This document shows, in pieces, positions 8,213-16,615 of a DNA stretch of 64,000 nucleotides; within the stretch, counting starts at the first letter, position 1; the number at the start of each line of letters is the position of its first letter. Under the pieces are notes generated by a model, which saw only the letters and a program-made list of their open reading frames with translations, was not told the DNA's origin and did not search any database. A program made the translations under genes and the position numbers. The stretch comes from an uncultured Collinsella sp. (GTDB lineage Bacteria; Actinomycetota; Coriobacteriia; Coriobacteriales; Coriobacteriaceae), in NCBI GenBank assembly GCA_900541725.1, contig UQLB01000007.1, forward strand, positions 1-64,000, read 5' to 3'.

Positions 8213-9553
8213 GTGAAGTCCCTCACCTCTTTTGCAAAGCGCTCAGCCCAGCTTGCCGCCGGCTTTGTCTGCGCTATCGCCCTTGCCGCTGGCGCGCCCA
8301 CCGTCGCCGGCGCCCAAGTGCTCACGACCGACAATGTTTGCGGCAAAACCGCCGATGCGCGCGGCATCACGGCCGAAAACCTGCCCGATATCGATGCGAC
8401 CAATGCCCTCGTCATGGGCAAAGACGGCACCGTCTACTATGGGCGCGGCGCCGATGAGCAGGTCAAGATTGCCTCGATCACCAAGGTCATGACCGCAATC
8501 CTAACCGTCGAGAATTGCAAGATGGACGAGAAGGTCACGGTGAGCAACGCCGCAGCCACCGTGGGTAATTCGACCGCCGGCTTGCTCGAAGGCGACGAGC
8601 TTACCGTGGAGCAGGCACTGCGCGGCCTGATGATTCCCTCGGGCAACGACGCCGCCATCGTGCTCGCCGAATATGTGGGCAAGAAAATCGACCCTAAGAC
8701 CAAAGACGCCGAGGCCACATTTGTGAAGGCCATGAACGAGCGCGCTAAGAAGCTCGGCTGCACCGGTACGCTTTTTGAAAACCCGCATGGTCTGGACTTT
8801 GATGAGTGGGCTGGCAATATGCACTCAACCGCACACGACGTAGCGCTGATGATGCAGGAGGCCATGAAAAACGACACGATCCGCGAGGTCGTAGCGAGCG
8901 AGGATTCCTGGATCGAAGTCACGGGCGCCGACGGCACCGACCATTCGCATTCCATGGACACGCATAACTATTTGCTGGGCCAAGATGGCAACATCGGCGG
9001 CAAGACCGGCACCACCGACGACGCGGGCTATTGCTTTACGAGCGCCTACAACCGCGACGGCGACGAGATCTACACCGTTATTTTGAACTCCACCACCACC
9101 GATCAGCGCTTTACCGATACCGCCACCCTTGCCAACTGGTACTACGACCACAAGGTGACGGTCGCAATCGCCAACACGCAAGAAAAGACCGCCAACGGCA
9201 ACCCGCTTATGGCGCGCATTAGTCAAACCGACTGGACGGATAAGACAATCGACGCCACGCTCGCCAATCCCACGGCGCAAGCGACCGTGTTTTCTCTTGC
9301 CGGCGAGGTGACCGAAAAGGTTAGCTACGACGATCTTTCGGGCACGGTGCATGTGGGCGACAAGGTGGGCAGCGTTACACTCAAGCAGGACGGCACCAAG
9401 ATCGCCGTCATGGACCTGGTTGCCGACGAGGAAGGCTCGGGGCCGAATCCCATTGAATGGCTGCTCGTGAAGCTCGATCGCTTGGGCCGCCGCATCGACA
9501 ACCGGCCACTTGCGGCAGAGAGCGAGACCGTAGCCAAGGCTCCTGAGATGTAG
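8213..9553 (+). CDS. dacF: D-alanyl-D-alanine carboxypeptidase (DacF/PBP5-like)
   Basis: This enzyme trims the terminal D-Ala of peptidoglycan stem peptides outside the membrane. All three active-site motifs are present: SxxK as ASITKV, SxN as PSGNDAA and KTG as GGKTGTTDDAGY. From a GTG at 8213 the product is 446 residues with a signal peptide (basic start, hydrophobic AAGFVCAIALAAG, cleavage after VAGA). A longer frame from ATG 8102 adds 37 residues that would bury the signal and cross the -10 box, so I reject it. A C-terminal domain of about 150 residues follows the catalytic domain, without an obvious amphipathic anchor. A strong terminator follows. Confidence 0.9.
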   Translation: MKSLTSFAKRSAQLAAGFVCAIALAAGAPTVAGAQVLTTDNVCGKTADARGITAENLPDIDATNALVMGKDGTVYYGRGADEQVKIASITKVMTAILTVENCKMDEKVTVSNAAATVGNSTAGLLEGDELTVEQALRGLMIPSGNDAAIVLAEYVGKKIDPKTKDAEATFVKAMNERAKKLGCTGTLFENPHGLDFDEWAGNMHSTAHDVALMMQEAMKNDTIREVVASEDSWIEVTGADGTDHSHSMDTHNYLLGQDGNIGGKTGTTDDAGYCFTSAYNRDGDEIYTVILNSTTTDQRFTDTATLANWYYDHKVTVAIANTQEKTANGNPLMARISQTDWTDKTIDATLANPTAQATVFSLAGEVTEKVSYDDLSGTVHVGDKVGSVTLKQDGTKIAVMDLVADEEGSGPNPIEWLLVKLDRLGRRIDNRPLAAESETVAKAPEM

Positions 9554-9580
9554 GGCGCAAGAATAATAAGTCCACTGAAA

Positions 9581-9609
9581 GGAGGCGTCCGAAAGGATGC
9601 CTCCTTTTT
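9581..9609 (+). terminator. Rho-independent terminator after dacF-like gene
   Basis: GGAGGCGTCC and GGATGCCTCC pair over 10 bp (one G-U) around GAAA and are followed by TTTTT. Confidence 0.9.
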
Positions 9610-9892
9610 GAGGGTTCGAATCCCCAGCGCCCTTTCTCGATAATAAAAAAGGGCCCCCAATGGGACCCTTCTTTAAAGTTAAACTGGCGGAGAGCTGGGG
9701 ATGTCCGGGCATGCTGCGCGTGCCCTCCGGCTTCAAAGCCTGGCGGCTTTTCGCCCACGGGCTACAAACGCTTTCGCGTTTGCTTAACGCCCGTGCCCTC
9801 TCGGGTTCGAATCCCCAGCTAACGTGGTTCAACTAAAAAAGGGCCCCTTTCGGAACCCTTCTTTAAAGTCTTACTGGCGGAGAGCTGGGGAT
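9610..9892 (-). repeat. tRNA-Ser 3'-end duplication with hairpin module
   Basis: Two copies of a unit (9610-9692 and 9803-9892, period 191 bp) each hold, on the plus strand, GGGTTCGAATCCCCAGC (an inverted T-arm), a terminator and the 3' end of tRNA-Ser (GGCGGAGAGCTGGGGAT). Between them, 9693-9802, lies a GC-rich module with hairpins, including AAACGC/GCGTTT. The outer copy leaves the tRNA sequence exactly in the T-loop. The same architecture recurs at tRNA-Arg and tRNA-Leu. No protein-coding sense is seen in this 320-bp gap. Confidence 0.8.
9835..9860 (-). terminator. Terminator of tRNA-Ser
   Basis: On the minus strand GGGTTCC pairs with GGGGCCC around GAAA and six T follow, about 17 bases after the CCA. 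A second, diverged copy at 9647-9671 ends the duplicated unit. Confidence 0.8.
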
Positions 9893-9965
9893 TCGAACCC
9901 CAGATGCCCTTTTGGGGCATACTCGCTTAGCAGGCGAGCACCTTCGGCCTCTCGGTCAGCTCTCC
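9875..9965 (-). tRNA. tRNA-Ser(GCU)
   Basis: This 91-base cloverleaf has acceptor arms GGAGAGC/GCTCTCC, a long variable arm (TGCCCCAAAAGGGCA) typical of serine tRNA, anticodon GCU in CTGCTAA, T-arm CTGGGGTTCGAATCCCCAG and an encoded CCA. Upstream on the minus strand, TTGCCC and TACTAT at 17-bp spacing are a plausible promoter. Confidence 0.97.
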
Positions 9966-10057
9966 GTAACAGCCGTTCTATAGTAACCAAACAGCCAAGG
10001 ATGGGCAAGAGGAAATTTTCTAATTGCCTAGCATCCTTTCCTCCTTGGAAGCTTCGC

Positions 10058-12499
10058 CTACCCCAGCGAGCGGTTGAGGGAGCCGAGCTCGTCGTTGCCC
10101 ATGGTGCGCCACATTTGGAAGATGCAACCGCGTGCCAGGAAAAAGAAGCCGTTGTCGACCAGTTGAACAGCGGCATCTGCCAGCTGATTCGTCACGACGG
10201 ACACTGGCGGCAGCTCGAGTCCAGCCTTGCGGATGGTCTCGACCGCCTCCTCGAACGTCGGAGGCTCGCTGACGCCCATCTCGTTCATAAGGCCCTGCAT
10301 TTCTTCCAGCGCGCTACTGCCCGACTCCTCGCCGCGCGGCACCAGACGGTAACAAGCCAGCGCCAGGTCGAGCTGATCGCAATTCCAATAGGCAAACGCC
10401 AAGCGGTAGAACAGGTAGCCGATTGCAGAACGATCGCTGGCAATACGTAGGCCGTGGCGCGCCACCTCGATAATCTCGTCAAAGCGCTCCAGACGCGCAA
10501 GCACGTTGATGAGCGCAAAGTGCGATTGCATGGACGAGCGCGCCAGATCGTAAAGATGGCGCACCTCGGGCAGCGCTCGTTCAAAGTCCTCTTGCTCGGC
10601 GTAAAAGCTGCAGATCTCGTGCTGGGCAAAGTACAGCGCATCGGGCGCACGAAGGATTCGCACAGAGCGGTCTTCTTCCAACACCGGTAGCACCATGCGC
10701 ACCAGCTGGTTATCGCAAAACTGCGTTTGAACCGGACCTGTCGCCAAAAGCTCGGCGACGGCGCACTTAGCCTCCAACTCCTCGACGAGCCGGGAAAAGC
10801 CTTCAAAAGCACCTGTACGGTCGACTTTTGCCTGCTCGCGCAATTCAACAACACGGGCCACGTATGGGTCGTCGTCCTCTTCCATGACCTCCAACTCGTC
10901 AGCCGTATCGGCAAGCAGCAGATCGCGCAGCGCCGGCGGCAGCGTGCGATGGTCATCACGCGGACGAGCATGAACCTCCGCAGGCTCAATCGTCTCCGGA
11001 GCGGTTGACTCATACGCCTCAAGCACACGCTTGCACGGCATATCGTCCATGTCCATGCTCTCAAGATCCTTGGCGACAGGCACGCAATCGGCCAGATAGG
11101 CCGCGCGCTCAAAGAAATACGTTGCGACAACACGCTCGCCCTGCTCACCGTCGGGAGCAGCAATCTGCACGTAGCAGCGCGTGATGCAGGTGCCCGCGGC
11201 AAAACACGCTGCCGCAAGCGTGAGTGCCACGCGCGCATCGTGCTCCGCGGCCCAGATCGCGCGCGTGTCCTCGTCCAGCTCGCGCCAGGCGTCATCTTGA
11301 GCGTCGTATTCACGTTGCGGCATGGCATCAACGACAGACTGCCCAAACCGAACGAGCATAATCCCCTCGGCAACGTTTGCCCGATAGGTATAGTCGAGCC
11401 GCGTGACCACGTTGAGCGCCTCAACGATTCGCGCAAAACGGGTGCGCACGTCCCACTCGCCGCCCGGCTGGCAAGCCACCGTACCCGGTTTGCCCCACGG
11501 GTTATCGCTCGAGGCCGTATCGAGCAGTCGGGGAACATCGTTGGTCGTCTTGGCGATATGCCACGCATCAAAGAGCGCGCAGCCCTCAAGGCTCGGCGAG
11601 GATGCCGCAGGGGCCAATCCAGCCCCGATGCGCTCAAAGATGCCGGAGAGGCGGTTGAGACGACACTCGATGGCGAGCAGCGTGTCAATCTCGTCCTGGT
11701 CTAGCAGACTACGATCAAAATTGAGATAGAACAGCTTTGAGCGATCGATGCGAGCCAGGCTCATCTCGGACTTGGCGGCGATGGTGCGCAGGCGGGGCAA
11801 GTCAATTTCGCTCATAAGGGCGGCGGCATAGCGCTCAATGCCACTTGGATTATCCGTATGGTCAATGCGGTAGAGCAACGTTTCGATTGCATCGGGCAGC
11901 GGCGTGGAATCAAAACCCAGCAGTACCTCAACCGGCTCGGGGAGTTTTACAAGTTTGATTTTGTCGACGGCATTTTTCATACCCTCGTCGAGGCCGTCGC
12001 CGCCTGCCGTGTCTGAGACAGCGTTTTCAGAATCGGCGAATATCACGTAACGCAAGAACATCGAGGCCATGAACTCGCCGTAGCGAAGGCTGCGCGTCGA
12101 ATTCCACGTCTCGCGATCGGATTGTTCGCGCATGGTGCCTTCGGGAGAGCCGATGACTCGCGCCCGGGAGCGCATCGTCCCATCGGTACCCCTGACTGCA
12201 ATCTCACCGATGTTGGAATCGGACTCGTCAAGAATCAGCTGCATGTCGGGATCGTCGGGCAGCGATACTTCGTTAACGGGACGGTCCACCTTATAGACCT
12301 CACCCGAAACGCTCACGTAGCCCAAAAGCGACACATGGCTTTTGCCGACGAATTCGACGACATAGCATGATTCATGCGGGTCCTCGCCAAAGAGCTTCCA
12401 AACCACGCCATACGAGCGTCCCGCAGGCTGCTCGGGCATGGCCGGAAAGCGCTTTTTGGGATCAAGAAACCTGAGCTTGTATGTCGGACGCTCTGCCAC
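10058..12499 (-). CDS. Large TPR-containing protein of unknown function
   Basis: This 813-residue soluble protein has no signal peptide or membrane segment. The C-terminal third (about residues 610-760) contains helical pairs such as SFYAEQEDFERALPEVRHLYDLA and YLFYRLAFAYWNCDQLDLALACYRLV, which look like tetratricopeptide repeats. The first third is rich in beta-like stretches and the middle in acidic helices (EVMEEDDDPY). Translation probably starts at a GTG with AGGGTGA upstream. It stands alone between tRNA-Ser and tRNA-Arg. I do not recognise a function; a scaffold or folding-related role would be a guess. It is probably restricted to Coriobacteriia. Confidence 0.8.
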   Translation of the reverse strand: MAERPTYKLRFLDPKKRFPAMPEQPAGRSYGVVWKLFGEDPHESCYVVEFVGKSHVSLLGYVSVSGEVYKVDRPVNEVSLPDDPDMQLILDESDSNIGEIAVRGTDGTMRSRARVIGSPEGTMREQSDRETWNSTRSLRYGEFMASMFLRYVIFADSENAVSDTAGGDGLDEGMKNAVDKIKLVKLPEPVEVLLGFDSTPLPDAIETLLYRIDHTDNPSGIERYAAALMSEIDLPRLRTIAAKSEMSLARIDRSKLFYLNFDRSLLDQDEIDTLLAIECRLNRLSGIFERIGAGLAPAASSPSLEGCALFDAWHIAKTTNDVPRLLDTASSDNPWGKPGTVACQPGGEWDVRTRFARIVEALNVVTRLDYTYRANVAEGIMLVRFGQSVVDAMPQREYDAQDDAWRELDEDTRAIWAAEHDARVALTLAAACFAAGTCITRCYVQIAAPDGEQGERVVATYFFERAAYLADCVPVAKDLESMDMDDMPCKRVLEAYESTAPETIEPAEVHARPRDDHRTLPPALRDLLLADTADELEVMEEDDDPYVARVVELREQAKVDRTGAFEGFSRLVEELEAKCAVAELLATGPVQTQFCDNQLVRMVLPVLEEDRSVRILRAPDALYFAQHEICSFYAEQEDFERALPEVRHLYDLARSSMQSHFALINVLARLERFDEIIEVARHGLRIASDRSAIGYLFYRLAFAYWNCDQLDLALACYRLVPRGEESGSSALEEMQGLMNEMGVSEPPTFEEAVETIRKAGLELPPVSVVTNQLADAAVQLVDNGFFFLARGCIFQMWRTMGNDELGSLNRSLG

Positions 12500-12600
12500 G
12501 AAATATCACCCTGATCGGTCGTCTAAAGAAAGAGCGCGCCACGGGCTCACCGAGGCGCATACTCGAAATCTTACACGAGTCGATGAGAAATAGTCCCCTT

Positions 12601-12882
12601 TGACCGAGGCTCGAACCCATGCGGCGTCCGCCTAAAAGAAAAGCCCCCGTTGCCGGAGGCTTCAAGTTCAGTTGGTGCGGCGTATAGGATTCCGCGCATC
12701 CGCTGCGCGGATCCGCACCGGCTTCGCCCGCCTTCCGGCGTGCTCGCCCGCGGGCTAAAAACGCTCCGCGTTTTCTTTACGCCCGCGCCTCGACCGAGGT
12801 TCGAATCCATGCAGCGGTGGCATAAAAGAAAAGCCCCCGTTGCCGGAGGCTTTCGATTTCAATTGGTGCGGCGTATAGGATT
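12601..12882 (-). repeat. tRNA-Arg 3'-end duplication with hairpin module
   Basis: Copies at 12601-12691 and 12791-12882 (period 190 bp) each contain an inverted T-arm-like stretch (GACCGAGGTTCGAATCCATG in the inner copy), a terminator and the tRNA-Arg 3' end up to the T-loop (GCGGCGTATAGGATT). The module 12692-12789 between them holds ATCCGCTGCGCGGAT and AAAACGCTCCGCGTTTT hairpins and is nearly the same as the module at tRNA-Leu. Open frames that cross it translate tRNA and repeat sequence and are not genes. Confidence 0.82.
12823..12850 (-). terminator. Terminator of tRNA-Arg
   Basis: GCCTCCG and CGGGGGC pair around GCAA on the minus strand, followed by TTTTCTTTT. An identical hairpin at 12633-12660 ends the duplicated unit. 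Confidence 0.85.
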
Positions 12883-12940
12883 CGAACCTATGACGTTCTG
12901 ATTCGTAGTCAGACCCTCTATCCAGCTGAGGTAACGCCGC
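12864..12940 (-). tRNA. tRNA-Arg(ACG)
   Basis: This 77-base gene includes CCA. Acceptor GCGGCGT/ACGCCGC, anticodon stem TCTGA/TCAGA around CTACGAA (anticodon ACG, presumably edited to ICG), and T-arm ATAGGTTCGAATCCTAT. Nothing between this gene and the next (12941-13017) is recognised. Confidence 0.97.
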
Positions 12941-13017
12941 AGCGCAAGACATATAAAACCACTTTAGCTTATTGGAGTCAAGCACAATCTCAAACTTTTT
13001 TGTGGAACGCAGTTTTG

Positions 13018-13395
13018 TCATGCTGCTCCGCATATACCGCCGTTCCCCGTACGATCGATTGGCTTTTCGATCACGTCGAACTTAGCGTCAAGTTCCCTCA
13101 GGAGCGATCTCACCCGCTGGGCACAATCATAATCGGCAAACGAGATGCTCAGCATGCGCGCGACCTGGTTGGAAGTCCCAACTCCATAGAAGTGCTCCAG
13201 CGCCACAAGTTCCTCGTGCGTCACAAAGGTCTCGACCACATGCGGCGACTCCTCAAAGCACCATTGTGTCAACGGACCCTCGCTCGTCTGTCGAACCACC
13301 AGGCCACCCATGCCAGACGGCTCACACGTTACAAGCAGGTACTCCCCGCCCTCGTCGCTCTCAAACAAAACCACCCGATCATCAAACAGCTCCAT
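13018..13395 (-). CDS. Hypothetical protein, 125 residues
   Basis: This small, acidic, cytoplasmic protein has no membrane segment. It begins MELFDDRVVLFESDEGGEYL and reads as a beta-rich N-terminal half followed by helices (FADYDCAQRVRSLLRELDAKFDV). A clear site (AAAGGGG) precedes the ATG, and codon use matches its neighbours, so it is a real gene. No family is recognised. It lies alone between tRNA-Arg and serS, in the same direction as both. Confidence 0.7.
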   Translation of the reverse strand: MELFDDRVVLFESDEGGEYLLVTCEPSGMGGLVVRQTSEGPLTQWCFEESPHVVETFVTHEELVALEHFYGVGTSNQVARMLSISFADYDCAQRVRSLLRELDAKFDVIEKPIDRTGNGGICGAA

Positions 13396-13568
13396 CGCGT
13401 CCCCTTTCTCTCGCTCTTATTTAGCAAAAGCATAGCAGGTAGATGGCTGTATACAGAACAGTTGTTCGTGTGTTTTCTATTGAGCTGTCCGCACGGCATG
13501 GTATGGACCTGCGCACGAAATAGGGCGCCCCCGAAGGAGCGCCCTTGCATATCCCCTATGCAGCCAAT

Positions 13569-14852
13569 TTACGCGACCGGCTCGATCTTCTCGAGACCGC
13601 CCATGTAAGGACGCAAGACCTCGGGGATCGTGATGGTGCCGTCGGCGTTCTGGTAGTTCTCCAGAATAGCGGCCATGGTGCGGCCGGCCGGCAAGCCGGA
13701 ACCGTTGAGAGTGTGCAGGTAGCGCGAACCCTTGAAGTTCTCGGGGTCGCGATACTTGATGTTGGCGCGGCGAGCCTGGAAGTCACCGCAGTTGGAGCAG
13801 GAGCTGATCTCCTTGTAGGCGTTGTAGCTCGGCAGCCAAACCTCGACGTCGTAGGTCTGACGGGCAGAGAAGCCCAAGTCGCCGGTGCACAGGCTAATCA
13901 CGCGATACGGAAGGCCCAGCTGCTGCAGCAGGTACTCGGCCTCGGCGGTCATGGTCTCGAGCTCCTCGTCGGACTCCTCCGGCTTAGCGAACTTGACCAT
14001 CTCGACCTTGTCGAACTCGTGCTGACGGATGATGCCGCGGGTGTCGCGACCGGCGGAACCGGCCTCCTCGCGGAAGCAGGGGGTGAAGGCGGTGTAGCGG
14101 CGCGGCAGGGTGTCGGCATCGAGGACCTCGCCGGCGTGCAGATTGGTGAGCACGACCTCGGCGGTGGGGATCAGGAAGTTGTCGCCCGAGACATGATAGG
14201 CGTCGTCCTCGAACTTGGGCAGCTGGCCCGTGCCGAACATAGTCTGACGCTTGACGACGATAGGCGGCCACCACTCCTTGAAGCCACGGCTGGTGTGCGT
14301 ATCCAAGAAGAAGTTGATAAGGGCACGCTCCAGGCGGGCGCCGGCGCCACCGAGAACGGTAAAGCGGCTGCCGGAGAGCTTGTTGCCACGCTCGAAGTCG
14401 AGGATGTCCAGATCGGTGCCCAGATCCCAGTGCGGCTTAAAGTCGAAGTCGAACTCGCGCGGGGTGCCCCAGCGGCGACGCTCGATGTTCTCGTCCTCGT
14501 CCTTACCGTACGGCGTGGCCTCGCAAGGAATGTTGGGCAGGTGAGCCATGAAGTCGTACTGCTCCTGCTCGAGGGCGGTACGACGCTCGGCCAGACTGTC
14601 AATCTTCTCGTTGACGGCGCGCACGGCCTCCTTGGCAGCCTCGGCCTCGTCCTTCTTGCCCTCCTTCATCAGGGCGCCGATCTTCTTGGACTCGGCATTA
14701 CGCGTAGCCTGGAGCTCCTCGACCTCGGTGATGACGGCACGGCGCTCGTCGTCGAGCTCAAAGAACTTCTCGCGATCCCAAGACGTCTGGCGGTTAGCCA
14801 TGGCGACATCGATGGCATCGGGGTTCTCGCGAACAAACTTGATATCAAGCAT
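13569..14852 (-). CDS. serS: Serine--tRNA ligase
   Basis: This 427-residue class II aminoacyl-tRNA synthetase charges serine tRNAs. The N-terminal coiled-coil arm that grips the long variable arm is visible (about residues 30-105, rich in E, K and A). Motif 2 is [24 protein letters not shown], and motif 3 lies in [25 protein letters not shown] at good spacing selects the ATG at 14852, nine codons inside the open frame. It is divergent from a small membrane-protein gene. No T-box is visible upstream. Confidence 0.97.
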   Translation of the reverse strand: MLDIKFVRENPDAIDVAMANRQTSWDREKFFELDDERRAVITEVEELQATRNAESKKIGALMKEGKKDEAEAAKEAVRAVNEKIDSLAERRTALEQEQYDFMAHLPNIPCEATPYGKDEDENIERRRWGTPREFDFDFKPHWDLGTDLDILDFERGNKLSGSRFTVLGGAGARLERALINFFLDTHTSRGFKEWWPPIVVKRQTMFGTGQLPKFEDDAYHVSGDNFLIPTAEVVLTNLHAGEVLDADTLPRRYTAFTPCFREEAGSAGRDTRGIIRQHEFDKVEMVKFAKPEESDEELETMTAEAEYLLQQLGLPYRVISLCTGDLGFSARQTYDVEVWLPSYNAYKEISSCSNCGDFQARRANIKYRDPENFKGSRYLHTLNGSGLPAGRTMAAILENYQNADGTITIPEVLRPYMGGLEKIEPVA

Positions 14853-14963
14853 TAGATCCTCCGGCGATATACATTCCATTTAGGTTGCAACCTTGTACAT
14901 GTATGGGCAAGTATATACTTATGAGCGTTTACGACCCAACTCAACTACGCAAGAAGGCACCCA

Positions 14964-15137
14964 ATGGACGCAGTTTTTTCCTTTTTGTTTGGCACCCGCA
15001 CCGGTTTTGCCATCCTTTTCGCCGGCGGCATCCTGTTATTTGCGATTCTTGCCTTTGTAATGGAGAAGCGTACCCATAAGATGTACGTCGACCGCGGACC
15101 CAAGTCCGAGGATGAGGAAGACAGCTTCTGGGACTAA
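14964..15137 (+). CDS. Small membrane protein, 57 residues
   Basis: This frame is too short for most gene callers but looks real: AAGAAGG lies six bases before the ATG, and a perfect terminator follows about 55 bp after the stop. It encodes one hydrophobic helix (about residues 13-33, GFAILFAGGILLFAILAFVM), followed by a basic stretch EKRTHKMYVDR and an acidic tail ending SEDEEDSFWD. It is divergent from serS. No family is recognised; a single-pass regulator of a membrane complex is possible but unproven. Confidence 0.65.
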   Translation: MDAVFSFLFGTRTGFAILFAGGILLFAILAFVMEKRTHKMYVDRGPKSEDEEDSFWD

Positions 15138-15190
15138 CCTGCCAAAAAGGGCCAGGTTTATTTTGGTCGGTTTTATCTGGGCAAACGCAA

Positions 15191-15231
15191 GCGCCCCGCA
15201 ACTGGAATTGAGCCAGTTGCGGGGCGCTTTT
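15191..15231 (+). terminator. Perfect terminator after the small membrane protein
   Basis: GCGCCCCGCAACTGG and its exact complement (15 bp) enclose AATTGAG, and TTTT follows. The AAGC before the stem would let it act in both directions. Confidence 0.9.
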
Positions 15232-15252
15232 CGCACATACGACAAAACCGCA

Positions 15253-15295
15253 GGAAAAACCTGCCAAAATAAACCTGTCCCTAAATGGCAGGTTT
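15253..15295 (-). terminator. Terminator of proC
   Basis: On the minus strand AAACCTGCCA and TGGCAGGTTT pair over 10 bp and TTT follows, beginning at the proC stop. The loop (GGGACAGGTTTATTT) repeats in inverted form at 15139-15180. Confidence 0.75.
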
Positions 15296-16065
15296 TACTG
15301 GAGAGTTGCGTCGATTGCCTTGACCAGGGCACTGCGCATGCCGGCATCCTCGAGCGCAACGACGCCCTTGATGGTGGCGCCACCGGGCGAGCATACGGCA
15401 TCCTTCATCGCCGCAGGATGCTGACCAGTTGAAAGCTGCAACTTTGCCGTACCTAGCACCATCTGGCTCACAATGCGATAGGCATCGGCACGCGGGATAC
15501 CGTGCTTGACCGCCGCATCGCCCAGGGCCTCGATTGCCATAGCGACAAATGCCGGAGCGCAACCACCCACCGTGCCGCCCACGAACAGCAGGCTCGTATC
15601 AAGCTCGACCACCGCACCGAGCTTGCCAAGCAGATCAAGCACCACGGCGCTCTGCTCATCACTAAGCGTGGAAGCCTTCTCGCAAGCGATGACGCCCTCG
15701 CCCACCGAAACCGGTGTGTTGGGCACCGTCGAGATATGCGCGACGCCCGGCAGGACCTGCTCCCACTTGGCACTGTCCCAGGTCCAGGCAACCGACAGAA
15801 CGACCTTTTTGGCAAGAGCATCCTTGAGCGGGGCGAATACCTTCTCGATCATGTACGGTTTGACCGCAGCGACCACGATATCGGATGCGGCGACAACCTC
15901 GGCGGCATCGTGGCAGGCGACCATGCCGCGCGCCTCGCAGCGCTCAACCAGTGCGTCGTAGCGACCCGCGCAGGCGCACATGTCGCTCGCAGCTACACCG
16001 GCAGCGATCCAGCCATCGGCCATAGCGCTCGCCATATTGCCAAAACCGACAAATCCAATCTTCAT
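15295..16065 (-). CDS. proC: Pyrroline-5-carboxylate reductase
   Basis: This 256-residue NAD(P)H-dependent enzyme makes the last step of proline synthesis. It opens with the Rossmann motif GFVGFGNMASAM; VAAVKP and the C-terminal signature region LQLSTGQHPAAMKDAVCSPGGATIKG are family hallmarks. Length matches the family (about 265). AAAGGA precedes the ATG. It follows rlmH by 73 bp on the same strand. Confidence 0.95.
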   Translation of the reverse strand: MKIGFVGFGNMASAMADGWIAAGVAASDMCACAGRYDALVERCEARGMVACHDAAEVVAASDIVVAAVKPYMIEKVFAPLKDALAKKVVLSVAWTWDSAKWEQVLPGVAHISTVPNTPVSVGEGVIACEKASTLSDEQSAVVLDLLGKLGAVVELDTSLLFVGGTVGGCAPAFVAMAIEALGDAAVKHGIPRADAYRIVSQMVLGTAKLQLSTGQHPAAMKDAVCSPGGATIKGVVALEDAGMRSALVKAIDATLQ

Positions 16066-16138
16066 ATCTCATAGTCCTTTCAGACACATTCCTCAAAACG
16101 AAAGGTATTGTCCCACGCCATTGTTTCGTATTGCCGAC

Positions 16139-16609
16139 CTATTTGTGATACGGCTCGCCACGGCTGATCTTGCAGGCGCGGTAGATTTGCTCCAGCAGCA
16201 CCACGCGCGCCAGGTTATGCGGCAAGGTAATGCGTCCAAAGCTGAGCATCTCGTCGGCGCGGGCGCGCACCTCATCACTCACGCCGTCCGAACCGCCGAT
16301 TACAAAGGCAATGTCGCTGCTGCCTCGCAGCATAAGATCGTCGAGCCTCGCCGAGAGCTCCTCACTCGAACGCTCCTTGCCCTCGATAGCCAGCAGAATC
16401 ACATGCGCTCGAGACGGCAGGGCAGCAAGAATCGCCGCCCCCTCCTTGTCACGCGCGGCATCCACACCGCCCGCCTTGGCCGGGTCGATATCGGCCACCT
16501 CGCGGATATCCACCTTGGCATAGGCACCTAGGCGCTTGGTGTACTCAGCGCACGCGTCCTTCCAAAAGCGCTCCTTGAGCTTACCGACGCAAACGACGGT
16601 GTATTTCAC
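16139..16609 (-). CDS. rlmH: 23S rRNA (pseudouridine1915-N3)-methyltransferase
   Basis: This 156-residue SPOUT methyltransferase modifies pseudouridine 1915 in helix 69 of 23S rRNA. The knot motifs are visible: FVIGGSDGVSDEVR and ITLPHNLARVVLLEQIYRACKI, with the C-terminal PYHK that completes the active site. The length is exactly that expected. It begins six bases after the SPFH gene. Confidence 0.96.
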   Translation of the reverse strand: MKYTVVCVGKLKERFWKDACAEYTKRLGAYAKVDIREVADIDPAKAGGVDAARDKEGAAILAALPSRAHVILLAIEGKERSSEELSARLDDLMLRGSSDIAFVIGGSDGVSDEVRARADEMLSFGRITLPHNLARVVLLEQIYRACKISRGEPYHK

Positions 16610-16615
16610 GCGCGT

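Noticed and set aside
6055..9553. Glycopeptide-resistance operon
   Set aside because: VanR/VanS-like genes and a D,D-carboxypeptidase are adjacent, but vanH, vanA/B and vanX are absent and the enzyme is a housekeeping SxxK type, so resistance is not supported.
12571..12810. 79-codon open frame over the tRNA-Arg repeat
   Set aside because: It translates inverted T-arm, module and terminator (NGGFSF, GFEPR); the same holds for similar frames at 12755-13033, 9408-9758 and 17607-17864. No ribosome site.
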